NCBI GenBank assembly: GCA_036377075.1
Contig: DASUZB010000244.1
Span: forward strand, 1 to 34,290
Direction: 5' to 3'
DNA: 34,290 bases
Source of the DNA: DASUZB01 sp036377075
Lineage (GTDB): Bacteria; Actinomycetota; CALGFH01
Below are positions 25,649 to 33,402 of the stretch, piece by piece (position 1 is the first letter of the stretch; every line of letters starts with the position of its first letter). Made by a program: the position numbers and the translations under genes. The notes beneath the pieces were generated by a model. That model did no database searches. It had not been told where the DNA came from and saw only the letters and a list, made by a program, of their open reading frames with translations.

Positions 25649-26305
25649 TCAGGCCACCTCGGCGGGGTGGCGCACCAGCGACACGCCGAGGCCGTCGCCG
25701 ATCGTCAGGATCACGGAGTCGAGGCGCTTCTCCTCGGAGATGCGCCGCGCGTAGGTCCGCAGGCCCGTGGTGGCCGGGTCGTCGGCCTTGGGGTCGGTGA
25801 CCCGGCCCGACCACAGCACGTTGTCGGCGAGGATCACCCCGCCGGGGCGGACCAGGCGCATGGCGTGCTCGAGGTACTCGGGGTACTCCGGCTTGACCGC
25901 GTCGATGAACGCCAGGTCGTAGCTCGCGTCCGCCAGCCGCGGCAGCACCTCGAGGGCGCGGCCCAGGATGGCGCGCACCCGGCTGGCGACGCCGGCCTGC
26001 TCGTAGGACTGCTTGGCGAGGCGCTGATGCTCCGGGTCGGCCTCGATGGTGGTGAGCATGCCCGACGGGGCGAGCCCGCGCGCGATCCAGATACCCGAGT
26101 AGCCGGCGCCCGAGCCGACCTCCACGGCTGCCTGCGCCGAGGTCATGCGGGCGGCGAGGCGCAGGAAGGCGCCGGTGTCGGCGGACACGGGCGGCATGCC
26201 GCCCCTGCCGGCCCGCTCGCGGGCCGCCCGTAGGGCGTCGTCCTCGGCGGCGGTGAGCCCGCCGAGGTAGGCGGCGATGGCATTGGCGTCGGCCTGAACG
26301 ACCAC
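25649..26305 (-). CDS. SAM-dependent O-methyltransferase (family 3, catechol/caffeoyl-CoA-like)
   Basis: A 218-residue methyltransferase of the Methyltransf_3 family. SAM site: VEVGSGAGYSGIWIARGL near residue 66; acidic IEADPEHQRLAKQSYEQAG; FIDAVKPEYPEYL; and the family mark ADNVLWSGRV with a metal-binding Asp-Asn. Start GTG 26305 lies 6 nt after AAGGAG. Its position before htrA and tatB matches mycobacterial Rv1220c, which is an O-methyltransferase next to sigE. Substrate is unknown. Confidence 0.88.
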   Translation of the reverse strand: MVVQADANAIAAYLGGLTAAEDDALRAARERAGRGGMPPVSADTGAFLRLAARMTSAQAAVEVGSGAGYSGIWIARGLAPSGMLTTIEADPEHQRLAKQSYEQAGVASRVRAILGRALEVLPRLADASYDLAFIDAVKPEYPEYLEHAMRLVRPGGVILADNVLWSGRVTDPKADDPATTGLRTYARRISEEKRLDSVILTIGDGLGVSLVRHPAEVA

Positions 26306-26385
26306 AGCGGCTCCTTTGCTCGGTGAAGCACCTCCCGGCTCCCGGCAGCGTAGCGCCCGGTGGCCGCGTCCGACACCGGGGGGGT

Positions 26386-26541
26386 CCGGGGGGCTCGAGA
26401 GCGAGGCCGGAACCCAGGTGGCGGGCGGCCACGCAAAGCCGAGCGGTAGCCCCCCGGTCAACAAGGGGTCCGGGGGGCTCGAGAGCGAGGCCGGAACCCA
26501 GGTGGCGGGCGCCCGCCTGGAGCCGAGCGGCAGCCCCCCGG
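26386..26541. repeat. two tandem 72-bp units with 10-bp terminal inverted repeats (84-bp period)
   Basis: Unit 1 (26386-26457) and unit 2 (26470-26541) each start with CCGGGGGGCT and end with its inverse AGCCCCCCGG. The first ~42 bases are identical in both; an ~11-base middle part differs; the ends agree again with one change. The flanks are similar to the ends, so a hairpin can also form between units. It fills the divergent space between the O-methyltransferase and htrA starts. No gene is seen here. Confidence 0.8.
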
Positions 26542-26585
26542 TGAACCGGGGAACTGCTCGGCTGGCCGCGTCGGATCGCGCGGCT

Positions 26586-26591
26586 TACTCT
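26586..26591 (+). promoter_or_regulatory. candidate -10 box for htrA (leaderless)
   Basis: TACTCT lies 8 nt before GTG 26600 and no ribosome site is present. TGGCCG near 26563 is the only -35-like string. Confidence 0.45.
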
Positions 26592-26599
26592 CTGAAGTC

Positions 26600-27826
26600 G
26601 TGGAGCCGACCAGCCAGCTGCCGAGTCGCCCGGCCACCGGCCGCGGCGACCTCGACCTGGGCGTCGGGCCGCAGGTCCGGGCGAGCTGGGACGACCCGGC
26701 GGCTCCGAACCGCCGCCCAGGCGCGGCCGGCCGCCTGCGCTTCGGGCCGGCGCCGCCGCTCGCCTGGCTGCTGACCATCGCGCTGGTGAGCGGCCTGATC
26801 GGCGGCGGGGTCGGCGCGGTGCTCGGCGCCCGCGCGCACGCCGCCCCGCCCCGTCCGGTGGTCACCGAGGTGGTCGCGTCCAACCGCGCCTCGCTCGACC
26901 GGGTGCAGGCGGTGGCCAACGCCGTCCTCCCGGTGGTGGTGCAGGTCGAGGCCGGCAGCGGCACGAGCCGCGCCACCGGCTCCGGCGTGATCATGACCAG
27001 CGACGGCTACCTGCTCACCAACGCCCACGTGGTCGCGGGCGCCAACCGCATCCTGGTGACCCTGCCAAGCGCCGAGGAGCTCCGCGCCCGGCTGGTCGGC
27101 CGCGACGCCGGCAGCGACCTGGCGGTCCTCAAGCTGCAGCGCTCCGGCCTGCCGGTGGCCAACTTCGGCAGCTCGGCGAGTCTCAGGGTGGGGGAGCTGG
27201 CGGTCGCCGTCGGCAGCCCGTTCGGCCTGCGTGGCTCGGTGACCACCGGGATCATCTCGGCGCTGCACCGGGTGGTGAACCTCCCCGGCAGCGGCGCTGG
27301 CGCGTCAGGGGACCTGGTCAACGCGATCCAGACCGACGCCGCCGTCAACCCGGGGAACTCCGGCGGCGCCCTCGCCAACGCGAGCGGCCAGGTGGTCGGC
27401 ATCAACACCGCCATCGCCGCCAACGGGCAGACGGAGGCGAACGCCGGGATCGGCTTCGCCATCCCGATCGACGAGGCGCTGGAGGTGGCGCGCCAGCTGA
27501 TCGCTGGGCGCCCGGTGCGCGTACCCTTCCTGGGTGTGCAGGCCGTCGCCGACCTGAGCCCGGAGGTGGCCGAGCAGTACCAGCTCGGTGGGCGCGCCGG
27601 CGCGCTGGTGCAGAGCGTGCTCGCCGGCAGCCCGGCCGCGGACGCCGGCCTGCGCGGTGGCGACCTGGTGGTACGGGTCGCCGGCAGGGCGGTGCGTGGC
27701 TGGGACGAGCTGAAGGTGGCCGTGCGGCAGGTCGAGGTCGGTCAGACCATCACGATCGTGGTGGTCCGCCAGGGTCGCGAGCTGACCCTGAGCATCACCC
27801 CGGTCGACCAGGCGACCGCCGGGTAG
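26600..27826 (+). CDS. htrA: HtrA/DegP-like membrane-bound serine protease with PDZ domain
   Basis: A 408-residue trypsin-like protease for envelope quality control. A single membrane helix (LAWLLTIALVSGLIGGGVGAVLGA, about 53-76) follows a cytoplasmic N-terminal part. Catalytic triad: H143 (TNAHVV), D173 (GSDLAVLKL), S254 (GNSGGAL). A PDZ domain covers about 310-400 (FLGVQA ... AGLRGGDLVVRVAGRAV). Start is GTG 26600. A -10 box 8 nt before and no ribosome site suggest leaderless translation. tatB follows 21 nt later. In mycobacteria sigE and rseA precede this gene; here they are missing. Confidence 0.92.
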   Translation: MEPTSQLPSRPATGRGDLDLGVGPQVRASWDDPAAPNRRPGAAGRLRFGPAPPLAWLLTIALVSGLIGGGVGAVLGARAHAAPPRPVVTEVVASNRASLDRVQAVANAVLPVVVQVEAGSGTSRATGSGVIMTSDGYLLTNAHVVAGANRILVTLPSAEELRARLVGRDAGSDLAVLKLQRSGLPVANFGSSASLRVGELAVAVGSPFGLRGSVTTGIISALHRVVNLPGSGAGASGDLVNAIQTDAAVNPGNSGGALANASGQVVGINTAIAANGQTEANAGIGFAIPIDEALEVARQLIAGRPVRVPFLGVQAVADLSPEVAEQYQLGGRAGALVQSVLAGSPAADAGLRGGDLVVRVAGRAVRGWDELKVAVRQVEVGQTITIVVVRQGRELTLSITPVDQATAG

Positions 27827-27847
27827 GGCGAAAGGCAGGGAGCGGCC

Positions 27848-28237
27848 GTGTTCAACGTGGGCATCGGGGAGATCCTCACGATCCTGCTGGTCTGCCTCGT
27901 GGTGTTCGGCCCCGAGCGGCTGCCCGAGATCGCCCGCCAGGTCGGCAGGGCCCTCGGCAAGCTGCGGCTCGCCTCCCAGGGCGCCCTCGACCAGCTCCGC
28001 CAGGAGGCGAACCTGCAGGATCTCAACCTCCCCGACCTGCGCGTCGGCTCGCTACGCAGCCAGGCGCGCGACTACGTCCGCGAGCTGATGGACGTCGATG
28101 GCCAGATGGAGGAGCTGCGCCGCACCGCGGAGCTCGCCAACCAGAACCTCACCCTCCCCAAGGACCTCCCCAACGGCAAGGACGTCCCCCTCACCGCCGA
28201 CCTCGGCGTCCCCCCGATCGACCCCGACGCGACCTGA
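27848..28237 (+). CDS. tatB: Sec-independent translocase protein TatB
   Basis: A 129-residue Tat component. Residues 1-20 form the short membrane helix (VGIGEILTILLVCLVVFG); then FGPERLPEIARQVGRAL is the amphipathic helix start, with the conserved FGP. The length and the long helical tail (to ~residue 100) favour TatB over TatA. The start is GTG 27848, 9-10 nt after AAAGGCAGGGAG. It sits directly after htrA, the same order as in Mycobacterium, which supports TatB. The C-terminal part is Pro/Asp-rich. Confidence 0.88.
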   Translation: MFNVGIGEILTILLVCLVVFGPERLPEIARQVGRALGKLRLASQGALDQLRQEANLQDLNLPDLRVGSLRSQARDYVRELMDVDGQMEELRRTAELANQNLTLPKDLPNGKDVPLTADLGVPPIDPDAT

Positions 28238-28302
28238 CGCCGGCGGTCGCCTCGGCGAAACGCCGGTTGACGCTTGCCACAGGCTGAGGCTGCTATGTGC
28301 TG

Positions 28303-29121
28303 TCAAGCCGCCCGGAGGATCTCGACGCCGGGGGCCCCGCCGGCATGCTTCGCCGGGCCGGTCCACACCAGCCACACCGGCAGCAGCAGCGCGCCGCCGG
28401 TGACCAGGAGCGGGTCGATGAGGTCGCGGTCGGCGGCGTAGGCGCCACCGAGGGCGAGCAGGACCACGCCGAGCAGCAGCGAATAGCCACACCAGGCACG
28501 GGAGACGACCTGGCCGCCGATGCCGCTGCCGCTTGGGTCATCGACGGCGGCGCCAGCGACGGCGAAGGCAAGCAGCGCCACGCCGAGCACCGCGAACGCG
28601 GCCAGCTCGAAGGCGTCGGCGATCGTGTCGACGGTGAACAGGATCGCGTTCGCCGTCTCGATGGGGTTGTGGTGGGTGGCCATCAGGCCGGCCGCCTGGT
28701 GGCCGCCGAGCCGTAGGACGTTGCCGACGACCCACAGCAGCGCGCCGGTCGGCAGGGCCGCCGACCCGACCCGCGCCAGCACCCGGTCGCGCCCAAGCAG
28801 GTCACGAGCGAAGGCAGCCAGCGGCACCAGGCACAGGAAGCCGATGATCGCGATCCCCGTGTCGAGGCGCTCCTGCGGGAGGGTGGTTACGAACCAGTTG
28901 AACCAGCGGTGCAGCTCAGCGTCGAGTGGGGCGTTGGGGTTGAACGCCGGTGGCTTGGCGAGGGTGATGAAGCGGGTAGTGAGGCCATACCAGACGGCCG
29001 CCATGACGAAGGCGGCCGCGCCCACGTAGGCAACCCGGTCGGCCGCCGGGGCCGAGACCGGGGACAGGGATGCCCGTGTGGGCGGGGTCCTCGCATCGAG
29101 GTTGTCGGTGGCCGCGGTCAT
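28303..29121 (-). CDS. multi-pass membrane protein of unknown function
   Basis: A 272-residue protein with an N-terminal ~35-residue charged/disordered part and about six or seven membrane helices (for example RVAYVGAAAFVMAAVWYGL, TGIAIIGFLCLVPLAAFA, SLLLGVVLLALGGAYA). A strong AAGGAGG precedes ATG 29121. The family was not recognised; some similarity in layout to DUF4386-type proteins is possible but not supported by a motif. It is convergent with tatB (65 nt gap) and divergent from the receiver gene at 29282. Confidence 0.78.
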   Translation of the reverse strand: MTAATDNLDARTPPTRASLSPVSAPAADRVAYVGAAAFVMAAVWYGLTTRFITLAKPPAFNPNAPLDAELHRWFNWFVTTLPQERLDTGIAIIGFLCLVPLAAFARDLLGRDRVLARVGSAALPTGALLWVVGNVLRLGGHQAAGLMATHHNPIETANAILFTVDTIADAFELAAFAVLGVALLAFAVAGAAVDDPSGSGIGGQVVSRAWCGYSLLLGVVLLALGGAYAADRDLIDPLLVTGGALLLPVWLVWTGPAKHAGGAPGVEILRAA

Positions 29122-29281
29122 GACTGCCTCCTTGCGCCGGAGCACCCATTGCGGTGACCCTTGCTGGTGGTGCGGCGACCGTACCGGCACGGCGCCTGCC
29201 CGCCATCCGGGCGGCCACCGAAGTTGCCTCAGCGCTGGCACTGAAGACCGGGGGGTTGCCGGGAGCGAAGATGCTGTGGTC

Positions 29282-29679
29282 ATGCGCACCGTGCTGATCG
29301 TCGACGACCACCCGGGCTTCCGCGGCTGGGCGCGCGCGGTTCTGCAGGCCGAGGGCTTCGGGGTCGTCGGCGAAGCCGCCGACGGCGCCGCGGCGATCCG
29401 GGCCGTGCGCGCGCTGCGCCCCGACGTGGTCTTGCTCGACATCCAGCTGCCGGACATGAACGGCTTCCAGGTCGCCGAGCGGCTCGGCGCCGATGGTGCG
29501 GGCGGGGTGGTGGTGCTCATCTCCAGCCGGGACGCCGCCGACTACGGCACCCGCGTCAGCGCCAGCCCGGTCGCCGGGTTCCTGCCAAGGCCGAGCTTTC
29601 CGGCGCGGCGCTCGCGGCGCTGCTGGACGGCGCGGGCCAAAGACGGGGACCGGGACAGTCACAGGAGCCGGGACGGTGA
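29282..29679 (+). pseudogene. receiver-only response regulator with a one-base frameshift
   Basis: From ATG 29282 a CheY-like receiver is clear: IVDDH with D8 and D9, phospho-acceptor D53 in VVLLDIQLPDMNGFQ, and LISSRD. At codon CCA (29585-29587) the frame breaks: reading CCC AAG GCC GAG instead gives the expected GFLPKAEL with the conserved Lys and an ALAALLDGAG helix. In that corrected frame the gene ends at TGA 29677-29679, which overlaps the GTG start of the histidine kinase (GTGA). Without the extra base the frame runs far into the kinase gene. It is either a sequence error or a recent inactivating deletion. Confidence 0.8.
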
Positions 29680-31517
29680 CGCGGCGGCGGTGGATGCTGG
29701 TCGCGCTGGGCGGCGCGTCGCTCGTGTGGGCGCTGGGCGGCGAGTGGGTGAGCATCACCCACGGCGTCAACGAGAGCCACCTGCTAGACGTGACGGTCGG
29801 GCTGAGCTTTTTCGGCGCCGGGATCGTCGCGCTGGACCGCCGGCCCGGCAACCTGATCGGGCTGCTGATGGTCGCGTTTGCCGCCAGCTGGTTCGTCGGC
29901 AACTGGGGCAACCTCGTCCCGGTGTTCCCCACGCTCGCCTTCGTCGCCGGCCAGTTCCAGGCGCCGCTGCTGGTCCACATCGCCCTCACCTATCCGAGCG
30001 GGCGGCTGCGCACCCGGTTCGACCGGGCCGTGCTCGGCACCTTCTACGCGACGGCCGCTGCCGTGGGCCTGGTGGGCCTCCTCACCTTCCCCCGTCGGGG
30101 TCCTGGCTGCACTCACTGCCCGTGGACCCCGCTGTTCGTTCCGAACCAGATGGTCTTCATCGCCGTGAACCGCATCAGCGAACGCTTGGCGCTGGTGCTG
30201 GTGCCGCTGTTTCTGGCGGCGGTCTGGCTGCGCTGGCGGCACGCCTCCCGGGGCGAGCGCCGCGACCTGGCGCCGTGGTGGGCAGCGGCGTCGCTGCTGG
30301 CCGCCGTCTACCTGTTGGGCGCGTTCGCCGCGCCAGACGCCCAGGACGGCTTCTCCTACCTGCTGTGGGAGCTGCGGGCAGTGCTGCAAGTCAGCGCGCC
30401 GATCGTGTTCGTGTGGGGGCTGCTCCAGACCCGGCTGGCCCGCAGCGCGGTCGGGGACCTGGTGGTCGCGCTGGACCGCCCGCTGCCGCCTGGCGGGCTC
30501 CAGGCGGCGCTGGCGCAGACCCTGGCCGATCCCGCGCTGCAGGTCGTCTACGCCCTCGACGGCGAGGGCGGCTGGGTGGATGCCAATGGGCAGCCGGTCG
30601 TGCTGCCCTCACCGGGCGCCGGCCGGGGCGCCAGGGTGGCCACCGTCGTGGAGCGCAACGGACGGTCGCTGGCGGCGCTGGTCCACGACCCGGCGCTCAA
30701 CCCGGGACTGGTCCGCGCCGCCGGCGCCGCCGCGGGCATGGCGATCGAGAACGAGCGCCTGCACGCGCAGGTCCGCGCCCAACTCGACGAGGTACGCGCC
30801 TCGCGGGCCCGCATCGTGCAGGCCAGCGACGAGGAACGCCGGCGGATCGAGCGCAACCTGCACGACGGCGCGCAGCAGCGCCTGCTGACCCTGTCGCTGG
30901 CGCTGCACACCGCCCGGCGCCAACTCCAAACGCTCGGCGCCGCCGCGGATCCCGCCTTGGTGGCGACGGTGCGTGGCGCGTCGGAGGAGCTTCGCCTGGC
31001 CATCGACGAGCTACGCGAACTCGCCCGCGGGATCCACCCGGCGATCCTGACCGACGAGGGCCTCGGCCCGGCGCTCGCCTCGCTCGCCGGTCGCACCGCG
31101 GTCCCGGTCACGCTGCTGGAGATCCCGCCCGGTCGGCTGCCAGGGCCGATCGAGGCAACGGCCTACTTCGTCGTCGCCGAGGCGCTCGCCAACGTCACCA
31201 AGTACGCGCATGCCGCCGCGGCATCGGTGCGTGTGCAGCTGGACTACGACGCCCAGCCTGCCGGGACCGACGCCGGTGCGCACGCCGGGCGCCTGGCCAG
31301 GCTACTGGTCGAGGTCTGCGACGACGGCGTCGGCGGCGCCGACCCGGCGCGCGGCTCCGGGCTGCGGGGCCTGCACGACCGGGCGGCGGCCGTCGGTGGC
31401 CGGCTCTCGGTCACCAGCCCGCCCGGCCGGGGCACCGTAGTGCAGGCGTGGCTGCCATGCCACGCAGACCACGCCCGGGATCCAGACCACTCCCAGGATG
31501 GGCGAGCACGACGGTGA
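29676..31517 (+). CDS. membrane sensor histidine kinase, HisKA_3 type
   Basis: A 613-residue kinase. The N-terminal ~250 residues hold about eight membrane helices (starting LVALGGASLVWALGGEWV), with no recognised ligand domain. A GAF-like or linker region follows to about 370. The phospho-acceptor is H396 in ERRRIERNLHDGAQQRLL, typical of NarL-partner kinases. The HATPase_c domain has EALANVTKYAHA (N box), VEVCDDGVGGA (G1) and GSGLRGLHDRAAAVGG (G2). Start GTG 29676 overlaps the corrected stop of the receiver gene. It ends 7 nt before the LuxR-type regulator start, a clear operon. Confidence 0.9.
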   Translation: MTRRRWMLVALGGASLVWALGGEWVSITHGVNESHLLDVTVGLSFFGAGIVALDRRPGNLIGLLMVAFAASWFVGNWGNLVPVFPTLAFVAGQFQAPLLVHIALTYPSGRLRTRFDRAVLGTFYATAAAVGLVGLLTFPRRGPGCTHCPWTPLFVPNQMVFIAVNRISERLALVLVPLFLAAVWLRWRHASRGERRDLAPWWAAASLLAAVYLLGAFAAPDAQDGFSYLLWELRAVLQVSAPIVFVWGLLQTRLARSAVGDLVVALDRPLPPGGLQAALAQTLADPALQVVYALDGEGGWVDANGQPVVLPSPGAGRGARVATVVERNGRSLAALVHDPALNPGLVRAAGAAAGMAIENERLHAQVRAQLDEVRASRARIVQASDEERRRIERNLHDGAQQRLLTLSLALHTARRQLQTLGAAADPALVATVRGASEELRLAIDELRELARGIHPAILTDEGLGPALASLAGRTAVPVTLLEIPPGRLPGPIEATAYFVVAEALANVTKYAHAAAASVRVQLDYDAQPAGTDAGAHAGRLARLLVEVCDDGVGGADPARGSGLRGLHDRAAAVGGRLSVTSPPGRGTVVQAWLPCHADHARDPDHSQDGRARR

Positions 31518-31524
31518 GGCGCCG

Positions 31525-32193
31525 ATGAAGGTCGTGCTCGCCGACGACGCGGCGCTGTTTCGCCAAGGGATCGCCCGGCTGCTTACCGACGCCGGCTTCG
31601 AGGTGGCCGGCCAGGCCGGCGACGTCGGCGAGCTGCTCCAGCTGGTCGCGAAGCTGACGCCCCAGGTCGCCATCGTCGACATTCGCATGCCCCCCACCCA
31701 CACCACCGAGGGGCTGCAGGCGGCCGAGCGGATCCGCGCCGAGCATCCGCAGGTCGCGGTGCTGGTGCTGTCGCAGTACGTGGAGCCGCACTACGCGATC
31801 AGGCTGCTCGGCCGGCAGCCCGCGGCCGTCGGCTACCTCCTGAAGGACCGCGTCACCGACGCCGCGGAGCTGGCCGAGGCGGTCATGCGGGTCGCCGCCG
31901 GCCGTCCGGTCATCGACCCGGCGGTGGTCGCGGTGCTGCTTGGGCGCCGGCTGCGGCACGACCCGCTGGCCGCCCTGTCGGAGCGGGAGCGCGAGGTGCT
32001 GGCACTGATGGCCGAGGGGCGCTCCAATCAGGCGATCGCCGACCAGCTGGTGCTCACCCCACGGACCGTCGAGTCGCACGTCCGCAGCATCCTGACCAAA
32101 CTGGACCTGGCGCCAACCGCCGACGACCACCGGCGTGTGCTCGCCGTGCTCGCCTACCTGCGGAACCGGGCCACGCCAGATCTCCTGGCGTAG
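31525..32193 (+). CDS. NarL/LuxR-family response regulator
   Basis: A 222-residue response regulator, partner of the kinase at 29676. Receiver: D7 and D8 (LADDA), phospho-acceptor D52 in VAIVDIRMP, and YLLKDRV for the Lys. The LuxR HTH covers about 155-205: LSEREREVLALMAEGRSNQAIADQLVLTPRTVESHVRSI. The ATG 31525 is chosen for GGTGAGG 5 nt upstream and normal family N terminus MKVVLADD; an upstream in-frame ATG 31498 overlaps the kinase end. Its targets are unknown. Confidence 0.92.
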   Translation: MKVVLADDAALFRQGIARLLTDAGFEVAGQAGDVGELLQLVAKLTPQVAIVDIRMPPTHTTEGLQAAERIRAEHPQVAVLVLSQYVEPHYAIRLLGRQPAAVGYLLKDRVTDAAELAEAVMRVAAGRPVIDPAVVAVLLGRRLRHDPLAALSEREREVLALMAEGRSNQAIADQLVLTPRTVESHVRSILTKLDLAPTADDHRRVLAVLAYLRNRATPDLLA

Positions 32194-32237
32194 GCCATGC
32201 TGCGGTGCGGCGCGCGTTGACGCTTATTTATAACAAG

Positions 32238-32256
32238 CTGTTTCACAAAGGCTGTG
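32238..32256. repeat. CTGTTTCACAA-type repeat, outer copy
   Basis: CTGTTTCACAAAGGCTGTG closely resembles CTGTTTCACAAGCCTGTG at 33394-33411 (one gap, one change). The two copies bracket the pair of pyridoxamine-oxidase-like genes and lie after the 3' ends of two leftward genes. Confidence 0.5.
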
Positions 32257-32291
32257 GAGCGGGTCATGGTCCCGCTGCCTGCTGCTGGAGA

Positions 32292-32741
32292 TCAACGCGG
32301 CTCAGCTTCCGCCCGCGCTTGGCCCTTGAGCTGTTGGTAGTGCGCCCATGGGATCGCCGGGCGCCGCAGGCCGCGGGCGGCGAGGTAGCGCCTGGCGGTG
32401 CGCCGACCGTCGCGCAGCAGGCGCAGGTTGCTCAGCGGGGTGGTGTCCATGCCAGGCACGAGCTGGCGCGGGCGGAACACCCAGCCGGGGTCGGTCCGCT
32501 CCAGCGTGCCGCGCAGCAGGAAGCTCCTCAGGCCCCACAGCTGCTCGTCGTGGTGGTGGCACAGCAGCCCGGCCGGGCCCGGGACCATCCCCAGCCCCTC
32601 GGGCACCGCCACCCGCAGGACCCGGGCGTGGTGGTCCAGGGTGGGCCGGCAGCGGACGCTGACCGGGGCGCCGCTTGCGTCCAGGCCAGTCAGCACCGCG
32701 CTGGCAAAGCCTGGCAGGCGCTTGGCGATCTCAGGCCACAT
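32292..32741 (-). CDS. pyridoxamine 5'-phosphate oxidase-like protein (flavin split barrel)
   Basis: A 149-residue protein, likely with the FMN/F420-binding split-barrel fold. Segments GFASAVLTGLDASGAPVSVRCRPTLD and LLCHHHDEQLWGLRSFLLRGTLE resemble the paired strands of this family. The C terminus is a basic helix (RDGRRTARRYLAARG). Exact activity is unknown. The ATG at 32741 overlaps the end of the preceding gene by 11 nt, so the two are a translationally coupled pair and may form a heteromer. Confidence 0.65.
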   Translation of the reverse strand: MWPEIAKRLPGFASAVLTGLDASGAPVSVRCRPTLDHHARVLRVAVPEGLGMVPGPAGLLCHHHDEQLWGLRSFLLRGTLERTDPGWVFRPRQLVPGMDTTPLSNLRLLRDGRRTARRYLAARGLRRPAIPWAHYQQLKGQARAEAEPR

Positions 32742-33240
32742 GGTCGACCTCCACCTCGACCGGCGGAGCGGAGAAGTCGCCGTGGGGCCACCAGCGGATC
32801 CGGCGGGGCGTGACGAAGATCAGCAGCCGCATCATGTACCAGCCCATCAGCCAGCGGGTCAGCGGGTTGGCGGAGTACTTGGCCGACACCGGCTGGCGCA
32901 CCACGACCAGGCGGGCGAGCGAGTCCAGCTCGTCGCTCTGGGTGAGGACCTGGTCGGGGGAGACGGCTTCGCCCTGGACCAGCACCGCCGGCGGGGCGGC
33001 CAGGCCGCTGCCGGTCGGGTTGGAGTACAGCATCGCCACCTTGGGGGTGCGCCGGACGTTGTAGGCCTTGTGCGGCAGGCCGATCGAGGTGGTGACGACG
33101 AACCGCCCCTTGGCGGGCTCGTACAAGGCCACCGTCGGCCAGGTGATCGGCGTGTGATCTTTGGCCAGGGTGGTGAACTCGCAGGTACGGACCTGCTGGA
33201 AGACGGCTTCGACCTCGGGCGGAACGACCAGCGTGGCCAT
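32731..33240 (-). CDS. pyridoxamine 5'-phosphate oxidase-family protein
   Basis: A 169-residue split-barrel flavoprotein candidate. CEFTTLAKDHTPITWPTVALYEP (about 20-42) and FVVTTSIGLPHKAYNVRRTPKVAMLYSNPTG (about 47-77) are typical strand-helix features, with the HKAYNVRRTPKVA segment common in FMN/F420-binding oxidoreductases. Residues ~120-140 hold a hydrophobic stretch. AGGAGG lies 6 nt before ATG 33240. It is the first gene of the pair with 32292-32741. Confidence 0.78.
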   Translation of the reverse strand: MATLVVPPEVEAVFQQVRTCEFTTLAKDHTPITWPTVALYEPAKGRFVVTTSIGLPHKAYNVRRTPKVAMLYSNPTGSGLAAPPAVLVQGEAVSPDQVLTQSDELDSLARLVVVRQPVSAKYSANPLTRWLMGWYMMRLLIFVTPRRIRWWPHGDFSAPPVEVEVDHVA

Positions 33241-33372
33241 TTCCGACCTCCTGTTGCGTTGGAGGCTGCCTGCGTGCCTACCGGTGCCTTACGCCCTTTG
33301 AGGATCGCCGGCCTCCGTCCCGACAGCGTTACGGACGACGCAGCCACCAACCATCAGGCCACCAGCCCCTTA

Positions 33373-33402
33373 GTGAAACAGGCTCTTGAGACCCTGTTTC
33401 AC
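33373..33402 (-). terminator. hairpin overlapping a stop codon
   Basis: GTGAAACAGG and CCTGTTTCAC form a perfect 10-bp stem around a 10-nt loop. On the minus strand the stem begins at the TGA of the gene ending at 33399, so the final codon lies inside the hairpin. It is the only strong hairpin between this gene and the one starting at 33240. The same CTGTTTCACAA string recurs at 32238. Confidence 0.6.

Noticed and set aside
26386..26541. The tandem units could be a short CRISPR array
   Set aside because: Only two units, with most of the unit conserved and inverted ends; no spacer pattern and no cas genes.
29078..31528. An 816-codon open frame suggesting a receiver fused to a long C-terminal protein
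   Set aside because: After residue ~101 the translation turns into Arg/Gly/Pro-rich nonsense, while the kinase frame is clearly real; it is the result of the one-base frameshift.
28264..32226. GTTGACGCTT occurs at about 28264 and 32216, looking like a -35 box on the plus strand
   Set aside because: Both would drive transcription against leftward genes and have no good -10; a shared 10-mer in this length is not improbable.
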